A stretch of 64,000 nt of DNA from positions 2,232,001 through 2,296,000 of the forward strand of contig NZ_CP038469.1 in NCBI RefSeq assembly GCF_004684345.1. The letters run 5' to 3'. Made by a program: the position numbers and the translations under genes. Within the stretch, counting starts at the first letter, position 1. Every line of letters starts with the position of its first letter. The notes under the pieces are model-generated. The model ran no database searches. It had not been told where the DNA came from and saw only the letters and a program-made list of their open reading frames with translations. Positions 8,332 through 18,242 of the stretch are shown in pieces. Origin of the DNA: Citrobacter tructae. GTDB taxonomy: Bacteria; Pseudomonadota; Gammaproteobacteria; Enterobacterales; Enterobacteriaceae.

Positions 8332-9705
8332 TCAATTAACTTCAGCCAGTTGGCGCTCGCGACGGCGTTTGAATACCCAGCCGATCAGCAGCAGGGCAAT
8401 CCACGCGAAACCGACGTACAGCGAAATACGGGTATCCGGATGGTAGCCGATAAGCCCGATGATAAAGACCAGGAAAATCAGACCAATCACCGTCGTGACC
8501 ACGCCGCCCGGCACTTTAAACGTCAGTGCGTTAATCTCTTCTGGTGGTAAACGGCGACGGAAGGCAATTTGCGACAACAGGATCATAATCCACACCCACA
8601 CCGTGGCAAACGTCGCCAGCGAGGCAATAACCAGGAAGATATTCTCCGGCATGATGTAGTTGAGATACACCGCAAACAGTAGCGCGACGGTCATCACCAT
8701 CACCGTCACCCACGGCACGCCACGACGCGAGGTTTTGGCGAACATTTTCGGTGCGCTTCCCTGCTCCGCCATGCCGTGCAGCATACGGCCCACACCAAAG
8801 ACGTCAGAGTTGATCGCCGACAGCGAGGCGGTCAGCACCACAAAGTTAAGGATACCTGCTGCAAAGGTAATGCCCATATGCTGGAACGTCAGGACGAACG
8901 GGCTACCGTCGGTGCCCACCTGGTTCCACGGATAAATAGACATAATGACGAACAGCGTCCCCACGTAAAACACCAGGATTCGCATCGGCACAGAGTTGAT
9001 CGCGCGCGGAATGGATTTCTCCGGGTCTTTTGCTTCGCCAGCAGTAATACCGATAATCTCAATCCCGCCGTAGGCAAACATCACCATTTGCAGCGACATG
9101 ACCATACCCAGCCAGCCGTTACTGAAGAAACCACCGTTGCTCCACAGGTTATGAATACCGGTCGGTTGCCCGCCGTTACCAATGCCCCAAATGATGATGC
9201 CGAAACCGGCAACAATCATGATGATGATGGTGGCAACCTTAAAGAACGAGAACCAGAACTCCAGCTCGCCAAACACCTTCACGCTCATCAGGTTGATGGC
9301 GCAGATAATCAGCACCACGCTCAGAACCCAGATCCAGTGCGGCACAGCCGGGAACCAGACGCCCATATAAATACCGAAAGCGGTCACGTCGGCAATGGCG
9401 ACAATCAAGATTTCAAAACAGTAGGTCCAGCCGGTAATGTAGCCTGCCAGCGGTCCGAGGTTTTCCTGCGCATAGCGCGAGAACGAACTGGCTGCCGGGT
9501 TATGAACGGACATTTCGCCCAGCGCGCGCATGATAATGTACGCCGCCACGCCACCGATAAGATAGGCCAGCAACACACTCGGCCCCGCCATTTTGATGGC
9601 ATCAGCTGAGCCATAAAACAATCCGGTACCAATTGCTGAACCTAATGCCATAAAGCGGATGTGCCGGGTGCTCAGCCCACGCTTTAGCTTGTTATTACTT
9701 TCCAT
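8332..9705 (-). CDS. proY: Proline-specific permease ProY
   Basis: This 457-residue amino-acid/polyamine/organocation permease has the length and sequence of E. coli ProY. It shows about twelve hydrophobic segments and the APC N-terminal motif GSAIGTGLFYGSA near residue 22. It is an inner-membrane transporter assigned to proline uptake; in E. coli it is a cryptic or weak proline carrier. It is probably cotranscribed with or next to brnQ in the same direction, but the terminator at 9729-9766 separates them. Confidence 0.95.
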   Translation of the reverse strand: MESNNKLKRGLSTRHIRFMALGSAIGTGLFYGSADAIKMAGPSVLLAYLIGGVAAYIIMRALGEMSVHNPAASSFSRYAQENLGPLAGYITGWTYCFEILIVAIADVTAFGIYMGVWFPAVPHWIWVLSVVLIICAINLMSVKVFGELEFWFSFFKVATIIIMIVAGFGIIIWGIGNGGQPTGIHNLWSNGGFFSNGWLGMVMSLQMVMFAYGGIEIIGITAGEAKDPEKSIPRAINSVPMRILVFYVGTLFVIMSIYPWNQVGTDGSPFVLTFQHMGITFAAGILNFVVLTASLSAINSDVFGVGRMLHGMAEQGSAPKMFAKTSRRGVPWVTVMVMTVALLFAVYLNYIMPENIFLVIASLATFATVWVWIMILLSQIAFRRRLPPEEINALTFKVPGGVVTTVIGLIFLVFIIGLIGYHPDTRISLYVGFAWIALLLIGWVFKRRRERQLAEVN

Positions 9706-9728
9706 CGATTCCTAACCTGTTAACACAA

Positions 9729-9766
9729 TAAAAAAACCACGGGGCCATATTAATAGCCCCGTGGTT
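9729..9766 (-). terminator. Intrinsic terminator of brnQ
   Basis: AACCACGGGGC pairs with GCCCCGTGGTT around a 10-base loop (9735-9766). On the minus strand it is followed by a T-run. It lies after the brnQ stop and before the proY start. Confidence 0.88.
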
Positions 9767-9786
9767 AAAACTTATTGTCAGTGATA

Positions 9787-11106
9787 TTAGTGTGCGCTGG
9801 AGGTCACTTGTCGACCTGCTGCACGGTCCCAAATAACGGCCAGGACCACCATCACGACTGTTGGCATCAACCACGCCAGACCTTGCTCCGCCAGCGGTAA
9901 ACGCTGGGTCCAGGCCGGTAAGACGTCGCCAATTGCAGAAGCTTTAATGCCATCAAGGATACCAAAAATCAGGCTGATAAACATCGCAGGTGCAATGACG
10001 CGGGAAGAATTATGCCACCATGAGCGGGTAAAGCTTAATACAACCAGTGCGATACATGGCGGATAGATAGCCGTCAGAACCGGAATCGAGATCTGAATCA
10101 GGTGGCTCAGGCCCAGGTTTGACACCACCATGGAGAAGCCGCCGAGGATAAACACCAGCGTACGATAAGACAGTGGAACGTACTGCGCGAAGAATTCAGC
10201 GCACGCACAGGTCAGGCCAACCGCCGTAACCAAACAGGCGATGAAAATAAGCGCCGCCAGCAGGAAGCTCCCAGCGCCACCAAAGGTGTGCTGAACATAC
10301 GCATGCAGAATCGCCGCGCCGTTAGCAGACTGATCCACCAGAATCGCGCTATCTGAACCCAGACGGAACAGCGCGAGATACAGCAGCGTTAAGCCCACAC
10401 CTGCCATCAAACCCGCCCAAACGGTGTAACGGGTCAGCAGACGCGCTTCAGTAACGCCACGCGAGCGAGCGGCGTTGACGATAACAATACCAAATACCAT
10501 CGCGCCCAGCGTATCCATGGTCAGATACCCGTTCACGAAGCCATTAGAAAACGCTGCAGTTTGATAGGCTTCCATCGCATTGCTGATCGGGCCGGCAGGC
10601 CAGACAATCGCGGCAACAGACAGCACAATCAGCGCAAGGATTTTCAGCGGGGCGAGGAAATTGCCCACGGTATCCAGCAGTTTGCCCGGATAGAGCGACA
10701 CCAGGATAACAATCGCGAAATAAACCACGCTGTAGATAAACAGCGGCAGCGCGGAGTCACCGGTCAGCGGGGCAATCCCCACTTCAAAGGAAACTGTCGC
10801 GGTACGCGGCGTAGCAAACAGCGGTCCGACGGCCAGATAGCAGACGGTGGCCAGCACTAAACCGGCGACTTTGCCGATCGGGGTGCTCAGGCTGTCTACA
10901 CCACCACCGACTTTCGCCAGCGCCACAACGGTAAGCACCGGCAGGCCAACAGCGGTAATCAGAAAGCCAAAAGCTGCAGTCCAGACGTGCTCGCCAGCCT
11001 GCAAACCAACCATAGGGGGGAAAATAATGTTACCTGCACCAACGAACAGTGCAAATGTCATAAATCCCAGTGCGATGATATCGCGTGATTTTAACTGATG
11101 GGTCAT
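9787..11106 (-). CDS. brnQ: Branched-chain amino acid:cation symporter BrnQ
   Basis: The 439-residue LIVCS-family carrier imports leucine, isoleucine and valine with a cation across the inner membrane. It begins MTHQLKSRDIIALGFMTFALFVGAG-like and has about twelve membrane spans, matching E. coli BrnQ (439 residues). It lies downstream of phoR in the same direction but 405 bases away, with a terminator between, so it has its own promoter. Confidence 0.96.
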   Translation of the reverse strand: MTHQLKSRDIIALGFMTFALFVGAGNIIFPPMVGLQAGEHVWTAAFGFLITAVGLPVLTVVALAKVGGGVDSLSTPIGKVAGLVLATVCYLAVGPLFATPRTATVSFEVGIAPLTGDSALPLFIYSVVYFAIVILVSLYPGKLLDTVGNFLAPLKILALIVLSVAAIVWPAGPISNAMEAYQTAAFSNGFVNGYLTMDTLGAMVFGIVIVNAARSRGVTEARLLTRYTVWAGLMAGVGLTLLYLALFRLGSDSAILVDQSANGAAILHAYVQHTFGGAGSFLLAALIFIACLVTAVGLTCACAEFFAQYVPLSYRTLVFILGGFSMVVSNLGLSHLIQISIPVLTAIYPPCIALVVLSFTRSWWHNSSRVIAPAMFISLIFGILDGIKASAIGDVLPAWTQRLPLAEQGLAWLMPTVVMVVLAVIWDRAAGRQVTSSAH

Positions 11107-11347
11107 AAAGTCTTACTGCCTGTGGATGTGGTGTTGTAAACGTTTAATTTTTGCCTATCCCTGAGGGACGATACAGCGGCATTTTTAATCAATTCCAGCG
11201 GGAAATTCTCCCAGCCTGGCGCGGCGAAGAATAGTTTTTCGATTTACCGCGTAAATGCAGTCGGTATGACAGCACATGGTGCGCAATTTAAACGCTTATA
11301 ACGTTTTAAAGCAAGGTGGGATCCAAAAACCGGAACAATATAGTGAT

Positions 11348-11461
11348 ATGAAAAACAGAGCCAGCACAAAACACCATTTCCGGGAAAAAGGTATGGGTAA
11401 TAGTTCGAACAAAAAACAATCAAACGTCGTAAAATTCAGGATGCATACATTGACCACATAA
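11348..11461 (+). CDS. Possible 37-residue small basic protein
   Basis: The plus-strand ORF encodes a short, basic, Ser/Asn/Lys-rich peptide (MKNRASTKHHFREKGMGN...) ending FRMHTLTT. An inner ATG at 11393 is preceded by AAAAAGG but at very short spacing. The stop TAA lies immediately before a hairpin with a T-run on the plus strand, which is what makes it worth noting. No family is recognised and it could be chance. Confidence 0.25.
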   Translation: MKNRASTKHHFREKGMGNSSNKKQSNVVKFRMHTLTT

Positions 11462-11486
11462 AAAAACCAGCTTGCGCTGGCTTTTT
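11461..11486. terminator. Bidirectional terminator downstream of phoR
   Basis: CCAGC-TTGC-GCTGG (about 11467-11480) has an A-run on the left and CTTTTT on the right, so it can end transcription on both strands. On the minus strand it closes phoBR. On the plus strand it would close the small ORF at 11348. Confidence 0.75.
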
Positions 11487-11511
11487 GGAAAGATAATCTT
11501 ACGAAGAAGCG

Positions 11512-12807
11512 TCAATCGTTACTTTTGGCAAGTAAACGTTCCGCAAGCACAAAGCTAAACCGCGTCCCTTTGCCCGGCTGACTTTCAATATTCAATCGGC
11601 TGTCGTGATGATTTAAGGCGTGTTTCACAATAGCCAGCCCGAGTCCGCTTCCGCCCGTTTGCCGCGATCGCGCTTTGTCCACGCGATAAAAGCGCTCGGT
11701 CAAACGCGGAATGTGCTCCGCAGCAATACCTGGACCGTTGTCCTCAACACAAAACTCCGCCCCCGACGCGACATGCTGCCAGCGCACGGTGATGTGCGTT
11801 CCCGCAGGCGTATGGTTCACCGCGTTATACACGAGATTCGAGATAGCGCTACGCAGTTGCTCCTCATTGCCCATTACGCTCAGGCGATTATCCACGTCAA
11901 AGGTAAACGTGTGTTTATTCTGACTCAGCGTTTGCGCCTCATGTTCAACCACGCGCAGTATCACCGGCACATCGACTTTTTCATTCAACAGCAGCGCTGG
12001 TGCGGCCTCGATTCTCGACAATGTCAGCAGTTGCTTAACCAGCCCTTCCATACGCTGTGTTTGCTCACGCATGGTGTGCAGCGCTTTTTCTCGCGTTGCA
12101 CCTTCCAGGGGATGTTCCTGCATCATTTCCAGATAGCCTTGCAGCACCGTGATTGGCGTACGCAGCTCATGGCTGGCGTTGGCAAAAAAGTTACGCCTCG
12201 CGCCTTCCAGTTGGTGCATCTGGGTGACATCACGCGCCACCATCAACAGTTGCTTGTCGGTATACGGCATCACGCGAATTTCCAGATGTCGTCCGGTATT
12301 GAGAACCAAATTGATCGGTCGACTAAAGTCGCGCGTTTTAAGGTACAACGTGAATTCCGGGTAACGCAGCAGGTTAAGAATATTTTGCCCGCTATCGTCC
12401 GGCCAACGCAGTCCCAAAACCTGCTGCGCCAGACCGTTACACCAGAAAATACCGCCTTCTTCGGTGGTCAGCACCACCGCATCGGGGAGTGACTCCGCCC
12501 CGCTGCGAAAGCGTTTAATCAGATTCCCCAGCTCACGACGGCGTTTTTTGTTACGCAGTTGCATTTGATGCAGGCCATAGAGCAACGGTTCCCAACTGCC
12601 ACGCCCCGGCGGAGGCGTCATACTCATGTCGACCCATAACCACCAGGATAAACGCAGTAAATTCCAGAAATGCCAGATAAGCAGACCCGTTACCGATGCC
12701 AGTAAAAACCAGGGCAGGTAACCCAAAAAAGCACTAAGGATAAAAGCTGGTATGCAGCAAAGTATCAGCTCCAGTACCAGCCTTTTCCATGACAATCGTT
12801 CAAGCAA
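11512..12807 (-). CDS. phoR: Phosphate regulon sensor kinase PhoR
   Basis: The 431-residue histidine kinase has the E. coli length. It has two N-terminal membrane segments, a linker and PAS domain, a HisKA domain with ASHELRTPIT (phospho-His near residue 213) and a HATPase domain with NLVYNAVNHTPAG and GGSGLGLAIVKH. It phosphorylates PhoB when phosphate is low and dephosphorylates it when phosphate, sensed through Pst/PhoU, is high. It follows phoB with a 50-base gap in one operon. Confidence 0.97.
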   Translation of the reverse strand: MLERLSWKRLVLELILCCIPAFILSAFLGYLPWFLLASVTGLLIWHFWNLLRLSWWLWVDMSMTPPPGRGSWEPLLYGLHQMQLRNKKRRRELGNLIKRFRSGAESLPDAVVLTTEEGGIFWCNGLAQQVLGLRWPDDSGQNILNLLRYPEFTLYLKTRDFSRPINLVLNTGRHLEIRVMPYTDKQLLMVARDVTQMHQLEGARRNFFANASHELRTPITVLQGYLEMMQEHPLEGATREKALHTMREQTQRMEGLVKQLLTLSRIEAAPALLLNEKVDVPVILRVVEHEAQTLSQNKHTFTFDVDNRLSVMGNEEQLRSAISNLVYNAVNHTPAGTHITVRWQHVASGAEFCVEDNGPGIAAEHIPRLTERFYRVDKARSRQTGGSGLGLAIVKHALNHHDSRLNIESQPGKGTRFSFVLAERLLAKSND

Positions 12808-12857
12808 ACGTCACACTCCATTTACAGCTTGATCTAATGGGCTATCTCACGTACCCG

Positions 12858-13547
12858 TCAGAAGCGGGTTGAAAAACGGTATCCCGTCCCACGTACCGTC
12901 TGCACCATGCGATCGTGGCCGCTGTGCTCCAGCGCCTTACGCAAGCGACGGATATGCACATCAACCGTCCGGTCCTCCACGTACACATTGGTGCCCCAGA
13001 CATGATTAAGTAATTGTTCGCGGCTGTAGACGCGCTCGGGATGGGTCATAAAGAAATGCAGCAGTTTGAATTCGGTTGGTCCCATATCCAGCGGAGCCTC
13101 CCCGGTCATCACGCGATGCGAGGTGGGATCAAGACTCAGCCCCTGCATCTCAATGACTTCTTCAACCGCCATTGGCGAAATACGACGCAGCACGGCTTTA
13201 ATACGTGCCACCAGTTCCTTGGGGGAAAACGGCTTGGTGATATAGTCATCCGCGCCGGTTTCCAGCCCACGCACGCGGTCTTCCTCTTCGCCTCTCGCCG
13301 TCAGCATCATGACAGGGATATCCCGCGTCATCGCCTCACGCTTGAGGTGTTTAATGAACTGCAGGCCCGATCCGCCGGGAAGCATCCAGTCAAGTAGGAT
13401 CAGATCCGGCCAGGGTTCATTGAGTTGATTCACCGCACTGTCATAGTCTTCGGCTTCTACAGGTTGGAACCCGTTTTGCTCGAGCACGAAGCAGACCATT
13501 TCACGAATTGGAGCTTCATCTTCTACGACCAGAATACGTCTCGCCAT
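12858..13547 (-). CDS. phoB: Phosphate regulon response regulator PhoB
   Basis: The 229-residue OmpR-family regulator has a receiver domain (acidic pocket Glu9/Asp10, phospho-acceptor Asp53 in LLDWMLPG, Lys near 105) and a C-terminal winged HTH (about 130-225). It activates the Pho regulon, including phoA and psiF in this window. A Pho box upstream shows autoregulation. It is divergent from sbcD. Confidence 0.98.
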   Translation of the reverse strand: MARRILVVEDEAPIREMVCFVLEQNGFQPVEAEDYDSAVNQLNEPWPDLILLDWMLPGGSGLQFIKHLKREAMTRDIPVMMLTARGEEEDRVRGLETGADDYITKPFSPKELVARIKAVLRRISPMAVEEVIEMQGLSLDPTSHRVMTGEAPLDMGPTEFKLLHFFMTHPERVYSREQLLNHVWGTNVYVEDRTVDVHIRRLRKALEHSGHDRMVQTVRGTGYRFSTRF

Positions 13548-13600
13548 GATTTGCCCTGTTTTTAATTTAATCGTTCATACCCTAAATACGCCGCCATTAT

Positions 13601-13628
13601 GCGTCAGATTTATGACATTTTTATGAAA
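13601..13628 (-). promoter_or_regulatory. Pho box of the phoBR promoter
   Basis: On the minus strand the site reads TTTTCATAAAAATGTCATAA followed by ATCTGACGC. It contains two direct TGTCAT/CTGAC-type half-sites at 11-base spacing, as in the E. coli phoB promoter. PhoB~P binding here is established for E. coli. Confidence 0.8.
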
Positions 13629-13740
13629 AAGATAATCCAGGTTTAACGAAGGTTGTTGAATTATGACAGCCCGGAAACAAGATATTCGCGCTGTTGCAAG
13701 GTTATAATCCCCTTTATCGCTTTTTCGTCATGGAACTCTT

Positions 13741-14943
13741 ATGCGCATCCTTCACACCTCTGACTGGCATCTGGGACAAAACTTCTACAGCAAGAGCCGC
13801 GCCGCCGAGCATCAGGCTTTTCTTGACTGGCTGCTGGAAACGGCACAATCCCATCAGGTGGATGCCATTATTGTGGCAGGCGATATTTTTGATACCGGCT
13901 CACCACCCAGCTACGCCCGCGAGATTTACAACCGCTTTGTCGTTAATCTGCAGCAAACAGGCTGCCATTTGGTGGTGCTGGCAGGCAATCATGACTCCGT
14001 CGCCACGCTTAATGAATCGCGCGATATTTTGGCGTTCCTGAATACCACGGTGGTCGCAAGCGCGGGTCATGCGCCGCAAATACTGAAACACCGCGACGGT
14101 ACGCCGGGTGCCGTACTGTGCCCAATTCCTTTTTTGCGTCCGCGCGACATCATCACCAGCCAGGCGGGACTGACCGGCAGCGAAAAACAGCAGCATCTGC
14201 TGGGGGCAATTACCGACTATTACCAGCAGCAGTACCAGGACGCCTGTAAACTGCGCGGTGAACTGAATCTGCCGATCATTGCGACAGGACATCTGACTAC
14301 CGTCGGTGCCAGTAAAAGTGACGCGGTACGTGACATTTATATTGGAACGCTGGACGCCTTTCCGGCACAGAATTTCCCACCAGCGGATTACATCGCGCTG
14401 GGACATATTCACCGGGCGCAGGTTATCGGCGGGACGGAACATATTCGCTACTGCGGCTCGCCGATTGCCCTCAGTTTTGACGAGTGTGGCAAAAGCAAAT
14501 GCGTCCATCTGGTGAGCTTCGACGAAGGGAAACTCAGCGCTGTCGAGAACCTCACCGTACCGGTGACGCAGCCGCTTGCGGTATTGAAAGGCGATTTAGC
14601 CGCCATTACCGCCCAGCTTGAGCAATGGCGCGGCGTAGAGCAGCAACCGCCCATCTGGTTAGATATCGAAATTACCACCGACGATTACCTGCACGATATG
14701 CAGCGTAAAATCCAGGCGCTGACGGAAGACCTGCCAGTAGAAGTCCTGCTGGTGCGTCGTAGCCGCGAGCAGCGCGAACGTATTATGGCCAATGAACGAC
14801 GCGAAACGTTAAGCGAACTGAGCGTGACAGAAGTGTTTGACCGCCGACTGGCACTGGAAGAACTTGAAGAACCGCAGCGTGAGCGGCTTAATCAGCTGTT
14901 TAGCGCCACCTTGCAAACGCTCGCCGGGGAGGCTGAAGCATGA
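13741..14943 (+). CDS. sbcD: Nuclease SbcD (Mre11 homologue)
   Basis: This 400-residue metallophosphoesterase is the nuclease subunit of SbcCD, which cleaves DNA hairpins and protein-blocked ends. Metal-binding motifs are Asp8/His10 (SDWHLG), GDIFD, GNHDS and the late GHIH. Length and sequence match E. coli SbcD. Its stop overlaps the sbcC start (ATGA), implying translational coupling. Confidence 0.98.
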   Translation: MRILHTSDWHLGQNFYSKSRAAEHQAFLDWLLETAQSHQVDAIIVAGDIFDTGSPPSYAREIYNRFVVNLQQTGCHLVVLAGNHDSVATLNESRDILAFLNTTVVASAGHAPQILKHRDGTPGAVLCPIPFLRPRDIITSQAGLTGSEKQQHLLGAITDYYQQQYQDACKLRGELNLPIIATGHLTTVGASKSDAVRDIYIGTLDAFPAQNFPPADYIALGHIHRAQVIGGTEHIRYCGSPIALSFDECGKSKCVHLVSFDEGKLSAVENLTVPVTQPLAVLKGDLAAITAQLEQWRGVEQQPPIWLDIEITTDDYLHDMQRKIQALTEDLPVEVLLVRRSREQRERIMANERRETLSELSVTEVFDRRLALEELEEPQRERLNQLFSATLQTLAGEAEA

Positions 14944-17900
14944 AAATTCTCAGCCTGCGCCTTAAAAACCTCAACTCCCTGAAAGGGGAATGGAAAGTCG
15001 ATTTCACAGCAGAGCCTTTTGCCAGCAACGGCCTGTTTGCCATCACCGGGCCTACGGGCGCGGGGAAAACCACCCTGCTGGACGCGATTTGCCTCGCGCT
15101 GTACCACGAAACGCCGCGACTGAATAACGTGTCACAGTCGCAAAACGACCTGATGACCCGTGACACCGCTGAATGCCTGGCAGAAGTTGAATTCGAAGTT
15201 AAAGGCGAAGCCTACCGCGCATTCTGGAGCCAGAACCGGGCGCGCAATCAGCCTGACGGCAACCTGCAGGTCCCGCGCGTAGAACTTGCCCGCTGCACTG
15301 ACGGAAAAATCCTCGCCGATAAAGTCAAAGACAAGCTGGAAATGACCGCCGCACTCACAGGGCTGGATTACGGACGCTTTACCCGTTCGATGCTGCTGTC
15401 GCAGGGGCAATTCGCCGCCTTTCTAAACGCCAAACCGAAGGAGCGTGCCGAGTTGCTGGAAGAGCTGACCGGCACCGAGATCTACGGACAGATTTCGGCG
15501 ATGGTATTTGAAAAACACAAATCAGCGCGCACGGAACTGGAAAAGTTACAGGCCCAGGCCAGCGGTGTTTCGCTGTTGGCCGCAGAGCAGGTGCAATCCC
15601 TCACTGAAAGTTTGCAGGTACTTACTGACGAAGAAAAACAACAACTTGCCAGCCAGCAAACCCAGCAACAACACCTCAACTGGCTAACCCGGCAAAATGA
15701 GTTACAGGCAGAAATAAACCGTCACCGGCAGGCATTGCAAGCCGCGCAGCAGGCACAAGAACACGCACAGCCGCAGTTGGCGGCGCTCAGCCAGGCTTTA
15801 CCGGCCAGGACATTACGCCCGCAGTGGGAACGCATAGGGGAACAATCCACTACCCTGATGCGAATTCACCAGCAGATTGAAGAAGTGAATACTCGCTTAC
15901 AAGGCAGCTTAACGCTGCGTGGGCGCATCCGCCAGCAGGCGCAAAAACAGTCTGCTACCATGCTTGCCGAGCAGCAAACGCTCAGCAGTTGGCTGAACGA
16001 ACATGACCGTTTCCGTTTATGGAACAGTGAACTGGCGGGATGGCGCGCGCTGTTAGCCCAACAGTCAGACGCCAAAAACCAGCTACGCCAATGGCAACAG
16101 CTACGGGAAAATGACGTCCGCAAGCTGGACGTTCTCCCGCACCCGGCGCTGACTCTTGCGCCAGAGGAAGTCGCAGAAGCGCTGGCGCAACACGCCCGGC
16201 ACCGACCATTACGCCAGCGTCTGAGCACCCTGCATGGGCAGATTGCACCGAAGCAAAAGCAGCTGGCACAACTACACGCCACACTCCAGCATCGCCAGCA
16301 AGAACAGACCCAGCGTAACGCCGCCCTGGCAGAGAAACGCCAGCGGTATAAAGATAAAAATCAGCAGCTTGCTGATGTAAAAACCCTTTGCGAGCAAGAA
16401 GCGCGGATTAAAGATCTGGAAAGCCAGCGGGATTTATTGCAGTCAGGGCAACCATGTCCGCTCTGCGGCTCCACCACGCATCCAGCGATTGAGCGCTATC
16501 AAACGCTGGAACTGAGCGTAAATCAGGCTCGACGCGAAGCCTTAGAAAAAGAGGTCAAGGCGCTGGCCGATGAAGGCTCCACGCTACGCGGGCAGCTCGA
16601 GGCAATAACGCAGCAGCTACAACGCGAAGAAGGCGATGTGCAGAGGCTTTCTCAGGAGGAGCAAGCACTTACTCAAGAATGGCAAACGCTGGCCGCCAGC
16701 CTCAACATTACGCTACAGCCCCAGGATGACATCGCCCCCTGGCTTGCCGCCCAGGAAGAGCACGAACAGCAACTTCACCAATTGAGCCTGCGTCATGCCC
16801 TGCAGGCGCAAATCACCGCGCATTCAGAACAGATATCCCAACTTCAGCAGCACATTGAGCAACGCCACAACACGTTGCAGGCCGAGCTAACCCGTTATGG
16901 CCTGCAGATTCCTGCCGACGGTGAAGAGGCCGCGTGGCTTAGCGAACGCGCAAATGATGCACAAATGTGGCAGCGCCGCCAGACCGAGCTCAGTGATTTG
17001 CAGGCACGACTCCAGCAGCTTACACCGTTGCTGGAGACGCTGCCTGAAGGTGCTGCAACATGGGAAAGCAAAGATGATCTGTCGCTGGAAAACTGGCGAC
17101 AGGTGCACGATGAGTGCCTTTCGTTACAGAGCCAGTGGCAAACATTGCAGCAGCAAGAGGCGCAGGAGGTTCAACGTGCTGCGGAAATACAGGCGCAGTT
17201 TGATGCCGCATTGCAGACCAGCATCTTTGACGATCGTGACGCCTTCCTTGCCGCCCTGTTGGATGAAGAGACCTTTAACCGCCTGGAGCAGTTGAAACAG
17301 TCGCTGGAAAGTCAGCAGCAGCAGGCGAAGACATTGCTAAGCCAATCAACACAGACACTGACAGCCCATCAGCAACAGCGGCGTGCCAGCATGGATCTCA
17401 CCCTAACCCCAGAACACCTTCGCGATACGCTGGCTCTGCTGACACAACAACTGCGGGATAACACCACACGTCAGGGAGAAATTCGCCAGCAGCTCAAGCA
17501 GGACGCTGAAAACCGTCAGCAACAACAGACGCTGATGCAGGCGATCGAAAAAGTCTCGCAGCAGGTCGAAGACTGGGGCTATCTGAATGCGCTGATTGGC
17601 TCGAAAGAGGGGGATAAATTCCGCAAATTTGCCCAAGGGCTAACGCTGGATAACCTGGTCTGGCTGGCCAACAATCAACTGACTCGCCTGCATGGTCGCT
17701 ATCTGCTGCAGCGAAAAGCCAGCGAAGCGCTGGAGCTAGAAGTTGTTGATACCTGGCAGGCCGACGCCGTTCGCGATACCCGCACGCTGTCCGGCGGCGA
17801 AAGCTTCCTTGTGAGCCTTGCACTGGCGCTGGCGCTGTCCGATCTGGTCAGTCACAAAACGCGCATTGACTCCCTGTTCCTCGACGAGGGTTTTGGCACG

Positions 17901-18083
17901 CTTGATAGCGAAACGCTGGATACCGCGCTGGACGCCCTGGATGCCCTGAACGCGACCGGCAAAACCATCGGGGTTATCAGCCACGTTGAGGCAATGAAAG
18001 AGCGCATTCCGGTGCAGATCAAAGTGAAGAAAATCAACGGACTGGGTTATAGCAAACTCGACAGGATGTTTTCGGTGGAATAA
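14940..18083 (+). CDS. sbcC: SbcC, Rad50-like ATPase of SbcCD
   Basis: This 1047-residue SMC-like ATPase pairs with SbcD. Walker A is at 37-45 (GPTGAGKTT). Long Gln/Glu/Leu-rich coiled coils flank a zinc hook CPLC at 506-509. The ABC signature LSGGESFLVSLALALAL and Walker B SLFLDEGFGTLD are near the C-terminus. It provides ATP-driven gating of hairpin and end cleavage. It overlaps sbcD by 4 bases. Confidence 0.98.
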   Translation: MKILSLRLKNLNSLKGEWKVDFTAEPFASNGLFAITGPTGAGKTTLLDAICLALYHETPRLNNVSQSQNDLMTRDTAECLAEVEFEVKGEAYRAFWSQNRARNQPDGNLQVPRVELARCTDGKILADKVKDKLEMTAALTGLDYGRFTRSMLLSQGQFAAFLNAKPKERAELLEELTGTEIYGQISAMVFEKHKSARTELEKLQAQASGVSLLAAEQVQSLTESLQVLTDEEKQQLASQQTQQQHLNWLTRQNELQAEINRHRQALQAAQQAQEHAQPQLAALSQALPARTLRPQWERIGEQSTTLMRIHQQIEEVNTRLQGSLTLRGRIRQQAQKQSATMLAEQQTLSSWLNEHDRFRLWNSELAGWRALLAQQSDAKNQLRQWQQLRENDVRKLDVLPHPALTLAPEEVAEALAQHARHRPLRQRLSTLHGQIAPKQKQLAQLHATLQHRQQEQTQRNAALAEKRQRYKDKNQQLADVKTLCEQEARIKDLESQRDLLQSGQPCPLCGSTTHPAIERYQTLELSVNQARREALEKEVKALADEGSTLRGQLEAITQQLQREEGDVQRLSQEEQALTQEWQTLAASLNITLQPQDDIAPWLAAQEEHEQQLHQLSLRHALQAQITAHSEQISQLQQHIEQRHNTLQAELTRYGLQIPADGEEAAWLSERANDAQMWQRRQTELSDLQARLQQLTPLLETLPEGAATWESKDDLSLENWRQVHDECLSLQSQWQTLQQQEAQEVQRAAEIQAQFDAALQTSIFDDRDAFLAALLDEETFNRLEQLKQSLESQQQQAKTLLSQSTQTLTAHQQQRRASMDLTLTPEHLRDTLALLTQQLRDNTTRQGEIRQQLKQDAENRQQQQTLMQAIEKVSQQVEDWGYLNALIGSKEGDKFRKFAQGLTLDNLVWLANNQLTRLHGRYLLQRKASEALELEVVDTWQADAVRDTRTLSGGESFLVSLALALALSDLVSHKTRIDSLFLDEGFGTLDSETLDTALDALDALNATGKTIGVISHVEAMKERIPVQIKVKKINGLGYSKLDRMFSVE

Positions 18084-18242
18084 GCGTTAGCGCCATCCGG
18101 CACCTTATTTAGCACGATCGTGAATACACAAAGACGGATATGAAATGGCGCTTCACTTTGCTTAACCGCAAGCTATTCCCTCATTGGCGGCGACTGTTCG
18201 CCGCTGCGACGCTCAACCGGCGTCTTTTTGTTGGCAGGTGGT

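Larger units (their letters stand above)
11107..11511. promoter_or_regulatory. 405-base gap between brnQ and phoR
   Basis: This gap must hold the brnQ promoter (minus strand). It also holds a possible 37-codon plus-strand ORF (11348-11461) that ends exactly at a bidirectional hairpin (11461-11486). I see no repeats or RNA gene that I recognise. Confidence 0.4.

Noticed and set aside
8776..9609. 277-codon plus-strand ORF antisense to proY
   Set aside because: It lies wholly inside proY, is His/Asn/Gln-rich in a way expected of an antisense frame, and has no start signal.
11620..12492. 290-codon plus-strand ORF antisense to phoR
   Set aside because: Fully within phoR, low-complexity basic composition and no ribosome site; phoR is certain.
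18228..18242. Upstream extension of araJ
   Set aside because: Five extra codons before MKKVIFSL are not part of the family N-terminus; the ATG at 18243 is preferred.
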